A stretch of 64,000 nt of DNA from Fibrobacter sp. UWH6 (GTDB lineage: Bacteria > Fibrobacterota > Fibrobacteria > Fibrobacterales > Fibrobacteraceae), in assembly GCF_900142465.1 (NCBI RefSeq), contig NZ_FRAX01000001.1, forward strand, positions 248,001 to 312,000, given 5' to 3'. The position numbers and the translations under genes are program-made. Each line of letters starts with the position of its first letter. Position 1 is the first letter of the stretch. Below the pieces are notes generated by a model. That model saw only the letters and a list, made by a program, of their open reading frames with translations, made no database searches and was not told where the DNA came from. This document shows positions 41,162 to 49,237 of the stretch, one piece after another.

Positions 41162-41866
41162 TTATTTGATGCCAAATTTAGTATCTCTTTCGAGATTTTT
41201 AAAGATGTCTGGGCGCCTTTCTTCCGTTCTTTTTAACGATTCTTGACGCCTCCAAGCCGCTATGTTCTTGTGATGGCCCGAGAGAAGCACATCTGGAACT
41301 CTTTTCCCTTCAAAAACTTCTGGACGCGTGTAAACCGGCCAGCCGAGGACTCCCTGGGCGAAAGAATCGGTGTCTCCGGATTCTCTGTTACCCAGTGCGC
41401 CGTCAATCAGGCGGACAACTGCGTCTGTTACCAGCATGGCGGGCAATTCACCACCACTGACAACGAAGTCGCCTATGGAAATTTCAAGATCCACTTCGGA
41501 CTGGCGGATGCGGTCGTCGATTCCCTTGTAGTGTCCGCAGATCAGGACCAGGTGCTTTTCTTTCGAAAGTTCCTGGGCCATCTTGTGGTTAAAGGGAACG
41601 CCGTCTGCAGTCAAGTAAATGACCTTGCCGCCGTCTTCCTTGACGCCTGTACTGCGGATTGCGTTTGCCAGGGGTTCCGGTCGGATGACCATGCCCGGTT
41701 CGCCACCGTAGGGGACGTCGTCTACCTGACCATAATCGTTGATTGCGAAGTCTCGCAGGTAGACTGTATTGAATTCCATAAGCCCCTTATTCTGAGCCCT
41801 GCCCATGATAGAAGTTTTCATGGGGGTGAACATTTCCGGAAAAATGGTGATGCAGTCAATTTTCAT
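41162..41866 (-). CDS. trmD: tRNA (guanine-37-N1)-methyltransferase
   Basis: 234 aa SPOUT methyltransferase. It begins MKIDCITIFPEMF, then YGGEPGMVIRPEPL, and the knot region VLICGHYKGIDDRIRQ and VSGGELPAMLVTDAVVRLI. It makes m1G37. A typical TrmD has about 240-250 residues, so the C-terminus is normal to slightly short. Between rimM (8 nt) and rplS (15 nt). Confidence 0.97.
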   Translation of the reverse strand: MKIDCITIFPEMFTPMKTSIMGRAQNKGLMEFNTVYLRDFAINDYGQVDDVPYGGEPGMVIRPEPLANAIRSTGVKEDGGKVIYLTADGVPFNHKMAQELSKEKHLVLICGHYKGIDDRIRQSEVDLEISIGDFVVSGGELPAMLVTDAVVRLIDGALGNRESGDTDSFAQGVLGWPVYTRPEVFEGKRVPDVLLSGHHKNIAAWRRQESLKRTEERRPDIFKNLERDTKFGIK

Positions 41867-41873
41867 AACTGGA

Positions 41874-42440
41874 CTATTTTTCCCCCGGACACATGCTCTT
41901 GAGGTAGTCTGCGTCGCAGGTAATGCTCTCGTCCTCTTCGTCGACTTCTACAACACAGTCGTCGACCCAGGGGGCTAGAATGGGTTGAGCGGAAAACTCT
42001 TTCTGGTACTCCAGATCAAACTTGATCTGAAAGGCATAGACGGTGGGGAGTTCTTGAACCTCAATGACCTCGCCAACTTCTCTGCCATCTTCCAGTTTGA
42101 CACGGAATCCTTCCAGGTCGTCAATGTAATATTCGCCCTCGGGGGCGGGAATGCGCTCGGATTCAGGAATCATCAAGTCGCCATTGACAAAGTGGGTAAT
42201 GGATTCGGGGGTGTCGTACCCCTTGAATTTCAGCAACCACAAGTTGTTTGCCAGCTTGGAATCTTCCACCGTCAGTTTAACCAGTTCGCTATTGGTCTTT
42301 TTTAGCATCACATCCTTGAGCTTCTCGTGACGGGTAAGGTCGTGAGTCAGAGGCATCGCCTTGATATAGCCCTTTACGCCATGTGTGCGCATGAGCTGGC
42401 AGACGGTGATGAACTCTTCTTGTGCTTCGGATTCAGACAT
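41874..42440 (-). CDS. rimM: Ribosome maturation factor RimM
   Basis: 188 aa. N-terminal RimM beta-barrel (LMRTHGVKGYIKAMPLTHD) and C-terminal PRC barrel (YYIDDLEGFRVKLEDGREVG, ILAPWVDDCVVEVDEEDESI). It assists 30S head maturation by binding S19. It lies 8 nt before trmD. An intrinsic terminator separates it from rpsP. Confidence 0.95.
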   Translation of the reverse strand: MSESEAQEEFITVCQLMRTHGVKGYIKAMPLTHDLTRHEKLKDVMLKKTNSELVKLTVEDSKLANNLWLLKFKGYDTPESITHFVNGDLMIPESERIPAPEGEYYIDDLEGFRVKLEDGREVGEVIEVQELPTVYAFQIKFDLEYQKEFSAQPILAPWVDDCVVEVDEEDESITCDADYLKSMCPGEK

Positions 42441-42537
42441 TAAAGACGTGGGTGGGAATCTGACTACAGTAAACTAAAAAGCGGATACTGTTTATGGAAG
42501 GTGATTGCAAAGGGGCTGGAACCTTTCGATTCCGTTT

Positions 42538-42570
42538 AAAAAAGCCTCGCGCAGGTTCACTGCACGAGAC
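42538..42570 (-). terminator. Terminator or attenuator between rpsP and rimM
   Basis: On the minus strand GTCTCGTGCAG (42560-42570) pairs with CTGCGCGAGGC (42544-42554), 11 bp with two G-U pairs, followed by six T. It lies 18 nt after the rpsP stop and inside the conserved operon order. Confidence 0.75.
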
Positions 42571-42588
42571 CCTTTCAAAATGCTTGAA

Positions 42589-43026
42589 TTAAGCTTCTGC
42601 AGGTGCTTCTGCGGGTGCTTCAGCAGCGGCAGCGGCTTCAGCTTCGGCAGCAGCCTTGGCAGCCTTTTCAGCTTCGATCTTGGCGAGAGCCTTAGGACCG
42701 AGCTTTGCCTTCTTTTCCTTAACAGCCTTGGGAGCAGCAACCTTACCTTCGATGGAACGGCCAGCCTTCATTTCGTGGAAGAGTTCCATGATACCAGCCT
42801 GCTTCATCAGGTTACGAACAGTGTCAGAGGGCTGAGCGCCAGTGGAGAGCCACTTGAGAGCCTTTTCCTGATCGAACTTGATTTCGGGGGTCTTGGTGTT
42901 GGGGTTGTAGAAACCGACCTGTTCGATAAAGCTATCGTCGCGTGCCTTACGGCTGTCGATAACGACTACGCGGTAGATCGGGTTGTGACGCTTACCAAAG
43001 CGAGAAAGACGGATAGCGGTTGCCAT
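42589..43026 (-). CDS. rpsP: 30S ribosomal protein S16 with long Ala/Glu-rich tail
   Basis: 145 aa from the ATG at 43026, which is preceded by AGAGG; the reading frame continues upstream but homology starts here ([20 protein letters not shown]). The S16 core is about 85 aa ([20 protein letters not shown]). The remaining 60 aa are Lys/Ala/Glu-rich ([20 protein letters not shown]) and end in APAEAPAEA, an extension seen in some FCB bacteria. TATATTTG (complement of 43093-43100) lies 66 nt upstream. Confidence 0.96.
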   Translation of the reverse strand: MATAIRLSRFGKRHNPIYRVVVIDSRKARDDSFIEQVGFYNPNTKTPEIKFDQEKALKWLSTGAQPSDTVRNLMKQAGIMELFHEMKAGRSIEGKVAAPKAVKEKKAKLGPKALAKIEAEKAAKAAAEAEAAAAAEAPAEAPAEA

Positions 43027-43100
43027 TTTAACCTCTTTAAATATTGTCTCGGGGATGAACCTGCCGAAACGGGGTTGTTCAATTGTTTTGGCCAAATATA

Positions 43101-43532
43101 GTAACATTGCTTTTGTGTGTAAAGGACGGCAACGAAAAAAAATCCGTTCTTTGCATACAAAGTATTTATTGGATGGAGATGATTTTGAGGCGTTTAAGCT
43201 GGTAATTGGCGAAATTCGCTCAAAAATTGGGTTTTTGTGTGGGAAAAACGCCTTGCTGTCGGACTAGCCGCAGGAATTCTTTTCAGACGTTTTTCTGTGC
43301 GTTTTCAGCATGTTTTTTATGGTTTGACCTTGCTTTTCTGACGAAAACCATTGTTCCAGGCTGGAATTTTCCATTGCGTAATATTACCCGGTGTAATATT
43401 CCAACGGTTAGTACTCGTTGATTTTTTATCAACAAGACATGGATTTGTCTGTGTGAAAATTCTCACACCAGTGGGTAAATTATAAGTGTAAGCGGGTGGT
43501 GCCGCGGTAAACTTTAAAACGAGGTTTTGGAT
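43101..43532. promoter_or_regulatory. Regulatory-rich intergenic region between rpsP and the 32-aa peptide
   Basis: 432 nt without a supported gene. It contains a palindrome GTAATATTAC (43378-43387) and a second GTAATATT (43393-43400) that form an AATATTAC / GTAATATT inverted repeat. GTTGAT-N5-ATCAAC lies at 43417-43433, and a CRP-type palindrome at 43451-43468. The density of inverted repeats suggests several regulator sites. Confidence 0.45.
43451..43468 (+). promoter_or_regulatory. CRP-type palindrome TGTGA-N6-TCACA
   Basis: GTGTGA (43451-43456), AAATTC, TCACAC (43463-43468): both half-sites match the CRP consensus exactly. It is 65 nt upstream of the 32-aa peptide ATG. A TATAAG (43481-43486) or TGTAAG (43487-43492) downstream could be the -10 region, so the site would sit near -34 to -40. 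Confidence 0.55.
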
Positions 43533-43631
43533 ATGGAAAAGAAAACTGTAAAGATGTATGCTCCTATTGTTGAAACCATTTGGGGAGCATTGGTCGTAGT
43601 GGGCTTCTGCTCCTACATCTTCCTTGTTTAA
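43533..43631 (+). CDS. Candidate 32-aa single-pass membrane peptide
   Basis: MEKKTVKMYAPIVETIWGAL and twelve more residues, ending in LV before TAA. Residues 12-32 form one hydrophobic helix after a positive N-terminus. GAGG at 43521-43524 gives an 8-nt spacing to the ATG, and a good terminator follows 37 nt after the stop. A complete unit with a regulatory site, ribosome-binding site, start, stop and terminator supports a real gene. No family is recognised. Sandwiched between rpsP and ffh but on the opposite strand. Confidence 0.6.
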   Translation: MEKKTVKMYAPIVETIWGALVVVGFCSYIFLV

Positions 43632-43667
43632 TTAGACTCGCCTTTAGCCAAGTTTGGTGGTTGAGAA

Positions 43668-43700
43668 GAAAGGAAGTCGCCCTAGGCGACTTCCTTTTCA
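43668..43700 (+). terminator. Terminator of the 32-aa peptide gene
   Basis: Stem AGGAAGTCGCC (43671-43681), loop CTA, GGCGACTTCCT (43685-43695), 11 bp perfect, followed by TTT. A-T pairs extend it on both sides. Confidence 0.8.
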
Positions 43701-43772
43701 CATAGTCAGACTTTAAAAGAAAAAGATTAGTGTTTTTTGGTCCTTCGGACCCAAAAACGTCGGCTCGGAAAT

Positions 43773-43794
43773 GAAAATGAGTTACCTCATTTTC
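43773..43794 (-). terminator. Possible ffh terminator
   Basis: GAAAATGAG / CTCATTTTC (9 bp, 4-nt loop) lies 13 nt after the ffh stop. There is only a weak T-rich tract after it. Confidence 0.4.
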
Positions 43795-43806
43795 GCTTCT
43801 CTCACC

Positions 43807-45174
43807 TTAGTGCTTTTTTTTCTTCTTGTTCTTATCCTTGGGGGGAGTGTAGTTGGAGCCGATCTGGGCGCCGCCGTTCTGTCTCTTGGCGAATTCGCCA
43901 ACCTTCTTGAACATTTCCTTCATGGTCTCGTACTGCTTGAGCACGGCGTTCACGCGACCGATTTCGGTGCCGGAACCCTTTGCCACGCGGTCCTTGCGGC
44001 TGCCGTTGAGGATGCTGGGGTTCTTGCGTTCCTTGGGGGTCATGGAACTGAGGACGGCTTCTACGTAGACAAGTTCCTTTTCGTCAATCTGGTCGATGGG
44101 CAGCTTGTTCAGGCCGGGGATCATGCCCAGGATGTCCTTGAGGCGGCCCAGCTTCTTGATGGTGCGGAGCTGGTTCAAGAAGTCATTCAGGTCGAAGGTG
44201 TTGTTCAGGATCTTCTTCTTGAGGTCCTTGGCGTCCTTTTCGTCGATGACCTGCTGTGCCTTTTCCACGAGAGAGACCACGTCGCCCATGCCGAGGATAC
44301 GGCTTGCCATACGGTCCGGATGGAACAGTTCGATTTCGGGGAGCTTTTCGCCGACACCGATAAAGCAGATAGGTACGCCGGTCATCTTCTTGATGGACAG
44401 GGCTGCACCGCCGCGGGTGTCGCCATCCATCTTGGAAAGGCAGACGCCGGTGAACTTCAGTCGCTGCCAGAAGGTTTCGGCGACATTTACGGCTTCCTGA
44501 CCGATCATGGCGTCGGCAACGAAGAGCACTTCGTCGGGGTGGACGGCTTCCTGGGCCTGTTCCAGTTCCTGCATCAGTTCTTCGTCGATCTGCAGACGGC
44601 CTGCGGTATCGTAGATTACCAGGTCAAAGCCGTTGTCCTTGGCGTACTGGTAACCATGCTTGATAATTTCTACGGGATTGCCCTGGCCTTCGTCGTAAAC
44701 GGGAATGCCGATGGACTTGCCCAGCACCTGCAGCTGCTTGATAGCGGCGGGGCGGTATACGTCGGCTGCCACCAGGAGAGGCTTACGCTTCTTCTTGGTT
44801 CGCATCCACAGGGCGATCTTTCCTGCGAAGGTGGTCTTACCGGAACCCTGAAGGCCCACCATCATGATGCCCACGGGAGCGGGGGCGGAAAGGTTGATTT
44901 CCTTAGTTTCGCCACCCATGACGGCAACAAGTTCGTCGTGGATTATTTTCACAATCTGCTGACCCGGGGTCACGGAGGTAAGCACTTCGCTGCCGAGGGC
45001 CTTTTCCTTGACGGCCTTCACGAAGTCGCGGGTTACGTTAAAGTTTACGTCGGCTTCCAGGAAGGCGCGGCGGACTTCGCGAAGGGATTCCGCAACGTTT
45101 TCTTCGGTAAGCTTGCCCTGGCCACGCAGGTTCTTGAGGGTATTTTCTAGAGAATCAGTCAACTGTGAAAACAT
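43807..45174 (-). CDS. ffh: Signal recognition particle protein Ffh
   Basis: 455 aa. N domain, then the GTPase G domain with P-loop GLQGSGKTTFAGK, DTAGRLQIDEEL and SKMDGDTRGGAALS, then the Met-rich M domain (GMIPGLNKLP, MTPKERKNPSILNGSRKDRVAKGSG). It binds the signal-recognition RNA and targets membrane proteins. The protein start is fixed by homology (MFSQLTDSLENTLKNLRGQG). TATATTTG on the complement (45183-45190) ends only 8 nt before the ATG, so the mRNA appears leaderless or nearly so. Confidence 0.97.
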   Translation of the reverse strand: MFSQLTDSLENTLKNLRGQGKLTEENVAESLREVRRAFLEADVNFNVTRDFVKAVKEKALGSEVLTSVTPGQQIVKIIHDELVAVMGGETKEINLSAPAPVGIMMVGLQGSGKTTFAGKIALWMRTKKKRKPLLVAADVYRPAAIKQLQVLGKSIGIPVYDEGQGNPVEIIKHGYQYAKDNGFDLVIYDTAGRLQIDEELMQELEQAQEAVHPDEVLFVADAMIGQEAVNVAETFWQRLKFTGVCLSKMDGDTRGGAALSIKKMTGVPICFIGVGEKLPEIELFHPDRMASRILGMGDVVSLVEKAQQVIDEKDAKDLKKKILNNTFDLNDFLNQLRTIKKLGRLKDILGMIPGLNKLPIDQIDEKELVYVEAVLSSMTPKERKNPSILNGSRKDRVAKGSGTEIGRVNAVLKQYETMKEMFKKVGEFAKRQNGGAQIGSNYTPPKDKNKKKKKH

Positions 45175-45192
45175 AGTGGGGGCAAATATAGT

Positions 45193-45250
45193 AATTATGA
45201 ATTATGAGTTATGAATTATGAGATGAATTACGAGTTACGAATTACGAGAG
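45193..45250. repeat. Tandem words of (A)TTATGA / TTACGA
   Basis: About 58 nt of imperfect short units, ATTATGA, GTTATGA, AATTATGAG, then ATTACGA, GTTACGA, ATTACGAG. It lies just upstream of the ffh promoter and outside any gene. Similar T/A/G words occur at 63129-63165 and as TTTAACC words at 58561-58589. Confidence 0.6.
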
Positions 45251-45339
45251 AGGGGGAGGGTAAAATCTGATTTTTTAGAAAAAATATGGTTGGTTCAAAA
45301 GTTTATTGCTAAATTGTGCACCTGCTTTGAGACGGTCTC

Positions 45340-46758
45340 ATGATTGATGAATTTACCGGACATATCGAAAAAACTCCAAAGATCAAGTTCAGAAAGAACG
45401 GCGACATCAAGGATGTGCTGGTGGTGGCGTTGCCCATGCTGCTTTCCATGTCCTTTGATACCTTGATGACCTTTGTAGACCGTCTTTTCTTGAGTCGGTT
45501 GGGTCCTGCCGAAATGAACGCCAGCCTTGGTGCGGGCGGCATGAATCTTGTCCTGATCACTTTTTTCACGGGTATGATCAGCTATACGACGGCAATGGTT
45601 GCCCAGCGTTTTGGTGCCGGAAAGAAGCAGGAATGCGCCAGCGTGTTCATGCAGGCCGTGTATTTATCCCTTGCCTGCGTGCCCTTTCTCTATTTGATGA
45701 TCCCCCTGGGGCATCTGATTTTTGAACAGCAGGGATTGGCGGCGGACCAGCTGGCTTATCAGAAACTGTACTTTAATATTTTGATGATTGGCGGAATTGT
45801 TTCTCTGGTTCGAAATGCGGCTCCTTGTTTCTTTAGCGGAATCGGTGAGACGAAGATTATCATGAAGGCTGCCTTTGCGGGTATGCTGGTAAATATTGTC
45901 TGTAACTATTTCCTGATTTTCGGTGTGGGCCCGTGTCCGCGTCTAGGTGTGGCGGGAGCGGCCTATGGTACAGTCATTGGTAATATCGTCTCGACGGTGA
46001 TGTTGTTTGTGGTCTATTTTGGCAAGCGGTACCATTCGCTTTACGGAACAAGGTCGAACCTAAAATTTAATCTGGCTCAGGTGAAGGAACTGCTTAAACG
46101 AGGCATGCCATCAGGCGTAGAAATGTTCCTGAATATGGCGGCGTTCCAGCTGATGATTTTGCTGTTCCACGGCCTTGGTGCCGAAGCGGCCACTGCGGCC
46201 TCCATCATGTTTAACTGGGATATGGTGGCCTATGTGCCATTGATGGGTCTGGAAGTAGCGTCTACCAGTTTGGTCGGACGTTATGTTGGTGCAAAAAGTG
46301 CTGCCGCGGCCTCCCGCTCTACGTATTCAGGTCTAAAGGTGGGGTGGGGGTATTCCCTGCTGATTGCTGTCCTTTTGATATTCTTGCCAGGCGTTCTGGC
46401 CGACGTGTTTAGGCCCGACGTGACCGCCTCTGCAGAGGCTATAGCCATATTCGAATCTGCCCGTCCCATGGGGATCTTTATGCTGCGTTTTGCAACATTG
46501 TATATCTTCGTGGAAGTACTGCTGGTAGTTTACTGTGGTGCCCTGCGCGGCGCTGGAGACACGGTGTGGGTCATGTGCGCCTGTGCCGTTATGAACTGGT
46601 TTAACACCATAGCCCTATACGTAGCGGCCTATATCATAAAAGTGCCGCCCCATTATGCGTGGATTATCGTGGTGTGCGTGTATAGCACGGCGCCAGTCCT
46701 GTTCTACTTGCGCTGGAAGAGCGGCAAGTGGCGGCGCCATGTGCTGGATAAGAATTAG
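45340..46758 (+). CDS. MATE-family multidrug/Na+ or H+ antiporter
   Basis: 472 aa with 12 hydrophobic segments. The two-fold MATE pattern is visible: VDRLFLSRLGPAEMNASLGA near the start and, in the second half, LGAEAATAASIMFNWDMVAY, GLEVASTSLVGRYVGAKSA and YCGALRGAGDTVW. It is an inner-membrane exporter for cationic compounds (family role). The substrate is unknown. Start at the ATG of MIDEFTGHIEKTPK; no strong ribosome-binding site. Confidence 0.9.
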   Translation: MIDEFTGHIEKTPKIKFRKNGDIKDVLVVALPMLLSMSFDTLMTFVDRLFLSRLGPAEMNASLGAGGMNLVLITFFTGMISYTTAMVAQRFGAGKKQECASVFMQAVYLSLACVPFLYLMIPLGHLIFEQQGLAADQLAYQKLYFNILMIGGIVSLVRNAAPCFFSGIGETKIIMKAAFAGMLVNIVCNYFLIFGVGPCPRLGVAGAAYGTVIGNIVSTVMLFVVYFGKRYHSLYGTRSNLKFNLAQVKELLKRGMPSGVEMFLNMAAFQLMILLFHGLGAEAATAASIMFNWDMVAYVPLMGLEVASTSLVGRYVGAKSAAAASRSTYSGLKVGWGYSLLIAVLLIFLPGVLADVFRPDVTASAEAIAIFESARPMGIFMLRFATLYIFVEVLLVVYCGALRGAGDTVWVMCACAVMNWFNTIALYVAAYIIKVPPHYAWIIVVCVYSTAPVLFYLRWKSGKWRRHVLDKN

Positions 46759-46764
46759 AAAAGC

Positions 46765-47031
46765 CTAGTTGGTGCAACCGGCTGCGGTCATTCGTTCCAT
46801 GAATCGGCCGGCGAACAGGTCCGGACTTGTCTGCATTAGCAAGGAGTTGTTGGCTTCCTTGCGGTAGGCGTCGTACTGTTCGCAAAGGTCGAAGTCGCAG
46901 GTCATGGTGACAGAAGCCTTGCCACTACCGCAAGTTTGCGTTCCAGTGGCAGATGCTGAAGAACTGGATTCGCTACATCCGCAAAGAAGAGCTAATCCCA
47001 ATACTGCGATACAAAGTAAAGTTTTTCCCAT
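46765..47031 (-). CDS. Small Cys-containing lipoprotein
   Basis: 88 aa. The signal peptide ends in lipobox LLCGC (Cys about residue 19) followed by a Ser-rich linker. The mature part has four cysteines (QTCGSG, MTCDFDLC, AGC), enough for two disulphides. No family is recognised. TAGTTTTG (47054-47061, complement) with CTTG 20 nt upstream is a good promoter, and AGAGGAC precedes the ATG. Confidence 0.75.
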   Translation of the reverse strand: MGKTLLCIAVLGLALLCGCSESSSSASATGTQTCGSGKASVTMTCDFDLCEQYDAYRKEANNSLLMQTSPDLFAGRFMERMTAAGCTN

Positions 47032-47095
47032 AATCTTTTGTCCTCTTGACTCCCAAAACTATCTAATAATTTGTAGAAAAGCAAGTTTGTTGAAG

Positions 47096-47359
47096 TTAAA
47101 ATGATTTTTCAGAGAGGTCGACCAACTCGAAACGGTATTTCTGCTTGACTTCCGGGTATTTTTCGTGGTCCACTTCGCTTAAAAACATGGACTTTTCGCG
47201 GATCCACATGGCGTTGTCGCCGTAAAGTTTGCGGTAAATGACGTAATCTTCCTGAGTTTCGGAATGCTTGGCCACCCCTTCTACGATGTAAAAACGATTT
47301 TTGAAGTGCCTATAGATTCCGTGGACCTTGATTTCCCGAATTTCCTCTTTGTTTTCCAT
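47096..47359 (-). CDS. DUF1653-family protein
   Basis: 87 aa. The DUF1653 pattern is complete: [50 protein letters not shown] and RFELVDL. The family is cytoplasmic and of unknown function, sometimes near nucleotide-metabolism genes. Single gene, 64 nt before the lipoprotein gene. Confidence 0.9.
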   Translation of the reverse strand: MENKEEIREIKVHGIYRHFKNRFYIVEGVAKHSETQEDYVIYRKLYGDNAMWIREKSMFLSEVDHEKYPEVKQKYRFELVDLSEKSF

Positions 47360-47487
47360 ATTGTATGCAGTCCTTTTTTGCTTTCACCCATTTATAGGAA
47401 AAAATATGGGGAATGCGGGCCGGGAACGCAGATTTTAAAAAATAAAGTAGAGGAATCGGCTTGGAACGCCCAAAAAACGTAATGCAT

Positions 47488-47519
47488 TTTGCCGTATCAC
47501 TCGCCTTTTATTATATTTA
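47488..47519 (+). promoter_or_regulatory. ilvC promoter, Bacteroidota type
   Basis: TTTG (47488-47491), 20-nt spacer, TATATTTA (47512-47519). The leader to the ATG is about 40 nt and contains AGAGG at 47549-47553. Confidence 0.65.
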
Positions 47520-47564
47520 CCCCCGTAAAAACTTTAAATACTACTCAAAAGAGGTTAAATAATC

Positions 47565-49049
47565 ATGGGTATCAATTACTTCAATTCCATTCCTCTGCGT
47601 CGTCAGCTGGAAGAAATCGGTCACTGCCGTTTCATGGATTCTTCTGAATTTTCTCGCGGTGTAGAAGCCCTCAAGGGCAAGAAGATCGTGTTCGTCGGTT
47701 GCGGCGCTCAGGGTCTCCATCAGGGTCTCGACCTGCGTGATAGCGGTCTCGATGTTTCCTACACCCTCCGTCCGGAAGCAATCGCTGAAAAGCGTCAGTC
47801 CTGGAAGAACGCTACCGAAAACGGTTTCGCCGTCGGTACCTACGAAGAAATGATCCCCACTGCTGACCTGGTTTGCAACCTCACACCGGATAAGCAGCAC
47901 CACAACGTGATCCCCGCTGTCATGAAGCTCATGAAGAAGGGCGCAGCTCTCTCCTACAGCCATGGCTTCAACATCGTTGAAGAAGGCCAGCAGATCCGTG
48001 AAGACATCACCGTTATCATGGTGGCTCCCAAGGGTCCGGGTTCCGAAGTCCGTTCTGAATACGTTCGCGGTTTCGGTATGCCCTGCTTGATCGCTGTCCA
48101 CCCCGAAAACGACCCCGAAGGTAAGGGTTGGGACTATGCTAAGGCTTACGCCGCTGGTCTCCACGCTGACCGTCCGGGCGTTCTCGAAAGCTCTTTCGTC
48201 GCCGAAGTGAAGTCTGACCTCATGGGCGAACAGACCATCCTCTGCGGTATGCTCCAGACCGGTACCATCCTCTGCTACGACAAGATGGTCAAGGAATTCG
48301 GTGTTGAACCGGCATACGCAACCAAGCTCCTCCAGTACGGTTGGGAAACCATTTCCGAAGCCCTGAAGCACGGTGGCATCACCAACATGATGGACCGTCT
48401 CTCCAACCCGGCTAAGGTTCGTGCAAACGAACTCTCCGAAAAGATGAAGGTCATCATGCGCGGCCTCTATCAGGAACACCAGGACAACATCATCTCCGGT
48501 AAGTTCTCCTCTACCATGATGATCGACTGGGAAGCTGGTGACAAGGACCTCCTGGCATGGCGTGCAGCTACTGGCGAACTGGAATTCGAAAAGGTTGCAG
48601 CTACCGACAAGGCTATCTCCGAACAGGAATACTTCGACCGCGGCGTCCTCATGGTCGCTATGATCAAGGCCGGTGTGGAACTGGCATTCGAAACCATGTG
48701 CTCCGTCGGCATCAAGCCCATGAGCGCATACTACGAATCTCTCCACGAAACTCCGCTCATTGCAAACCTCATCGCTCGTAAGAAGCTGTTCGAAATGAAC
48801 CGCGTTATCTCCGACACCGCAGAATACGGCTGCTACCTGTTCGCTAACAAGTGCGTGCCTCTGCTGAAGGACTTCATGGCTAAGGAAGTCACTAAGGAAG
48901 ATATCGGCGCTATCTTCGGCGAAGGCAAGTCCACCGCTGTTGATAACGAAGAACTCATCAAGGTCAATGCAAGCATCCGCAAGCACCCGGTTGAAGAAAT
49001 CGGGGCTTGGCTGAGAGCCAGAATGAGTGGTATGACCCGCGTGGTGTAA
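47565..49049 (+). CDS. ilvC: Ketol-acid reductoisomerase (long, class II)
   Basis: 494 aa, the long class II form as in E. coli. The Rossmann motif [20 protein letters not shown], then [19 protein letters not shown] (Arg and Ser suggest NADPH). Two C-terminal knotted domains ([19 protein letters not shown]-type metal ligands and the second copy near [15 protein letters not shown]). It converts acetolactate and acetohydroxybutyrate in Ile/Val/Leu synthesis. Single gene with its own promoter and terminator. Confidence 0.97.
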   Translation: MGINYFNSIPLRRQLEEIGHCRFMDSSEFSRGVEALKGKKIVFVGCGAQGLHQGLDLRDSGLDVSYTLRPEAIAEKRQSWKNATENGFAVGTYEEMIPTADLVCNLTPDKQHHNVIPAVMKLMKKGAALSYSHGFNIVEEGQQIREDITVIMVAPKGPGSEVRSEYVRGFGMPCLIAVHPENDPEGKGWDYAKAYAAGLHADRPGVLESSFVAEVKSDLMGEQTILCGMLQTGTILCYDKMVKEFGVEPAYATKLLQYGWETISEALKHGGITNMMDRLSNPAKVRANELSEKMKVIMRGLYQEHQDNIISGKFSSTMMIDWEAGDKDLLAWRAATGELEFEKVAATDKAISEQEYFDRGVLMVAMIKAGVELAFETMCSVGIKPMSAYYESLHETPLIANLIARKKLFEMNRVISDTAEYGCYLFANKCVPLLKDFMAKEVTKEDIGAIFGEGKSTAVDNEELIKVNASIRKHPVEEIGAWLRARMSGMTRVV

Positions 49050-49079
49050 TACCAACATTCGTTTGTTAACGATTTTATG

Positions 49080-49110
49080 TCCCGTTAGGTTTTGCCTAGC
49101 GGGATTTTTT
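49080..49110 (+). terminator. ilvC terminator
   Basis: TCCCGTTAGG / CCTAGCGGGA (49080-49089 / 49095-49104), 10 bp with one G-U, then TTTTTT. Confidence 0.9.
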
Positions 49111-49237
49111 GTTTCGTTTTGGTTACGTATATTCCTGATTGGAATATAAAGAACCTTTAGAAAGTCCTTGTGCACTATTTTTTTTTAGGTGGGATTATTG
49201 TAGTTTAGACCATAGGGAATTTTTTGGGTTAAGTGCT

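Noticed and set aside
43417-43433. FNR-like box TTGAT-N5-ATCAA
   Set aside because: FNR sites have a 4-nt spacer; this one has 5 and is mainly a T tract, so it is kept only as an inverted repeat.
43733-43757. Hairpin TTTTTTGGTC-CTTCG-GACC as ffh terminator
   Set aside because: The T run precedes the stem on the plus strand and there is no T run after it on either strand, so it does not fit an intrinsic terminator.
47541-49175. 544-codon minus-strand frame opposite ilvC
   Set aside because: Antisense shadow caused by the biased codon use of a highly expressed gene.
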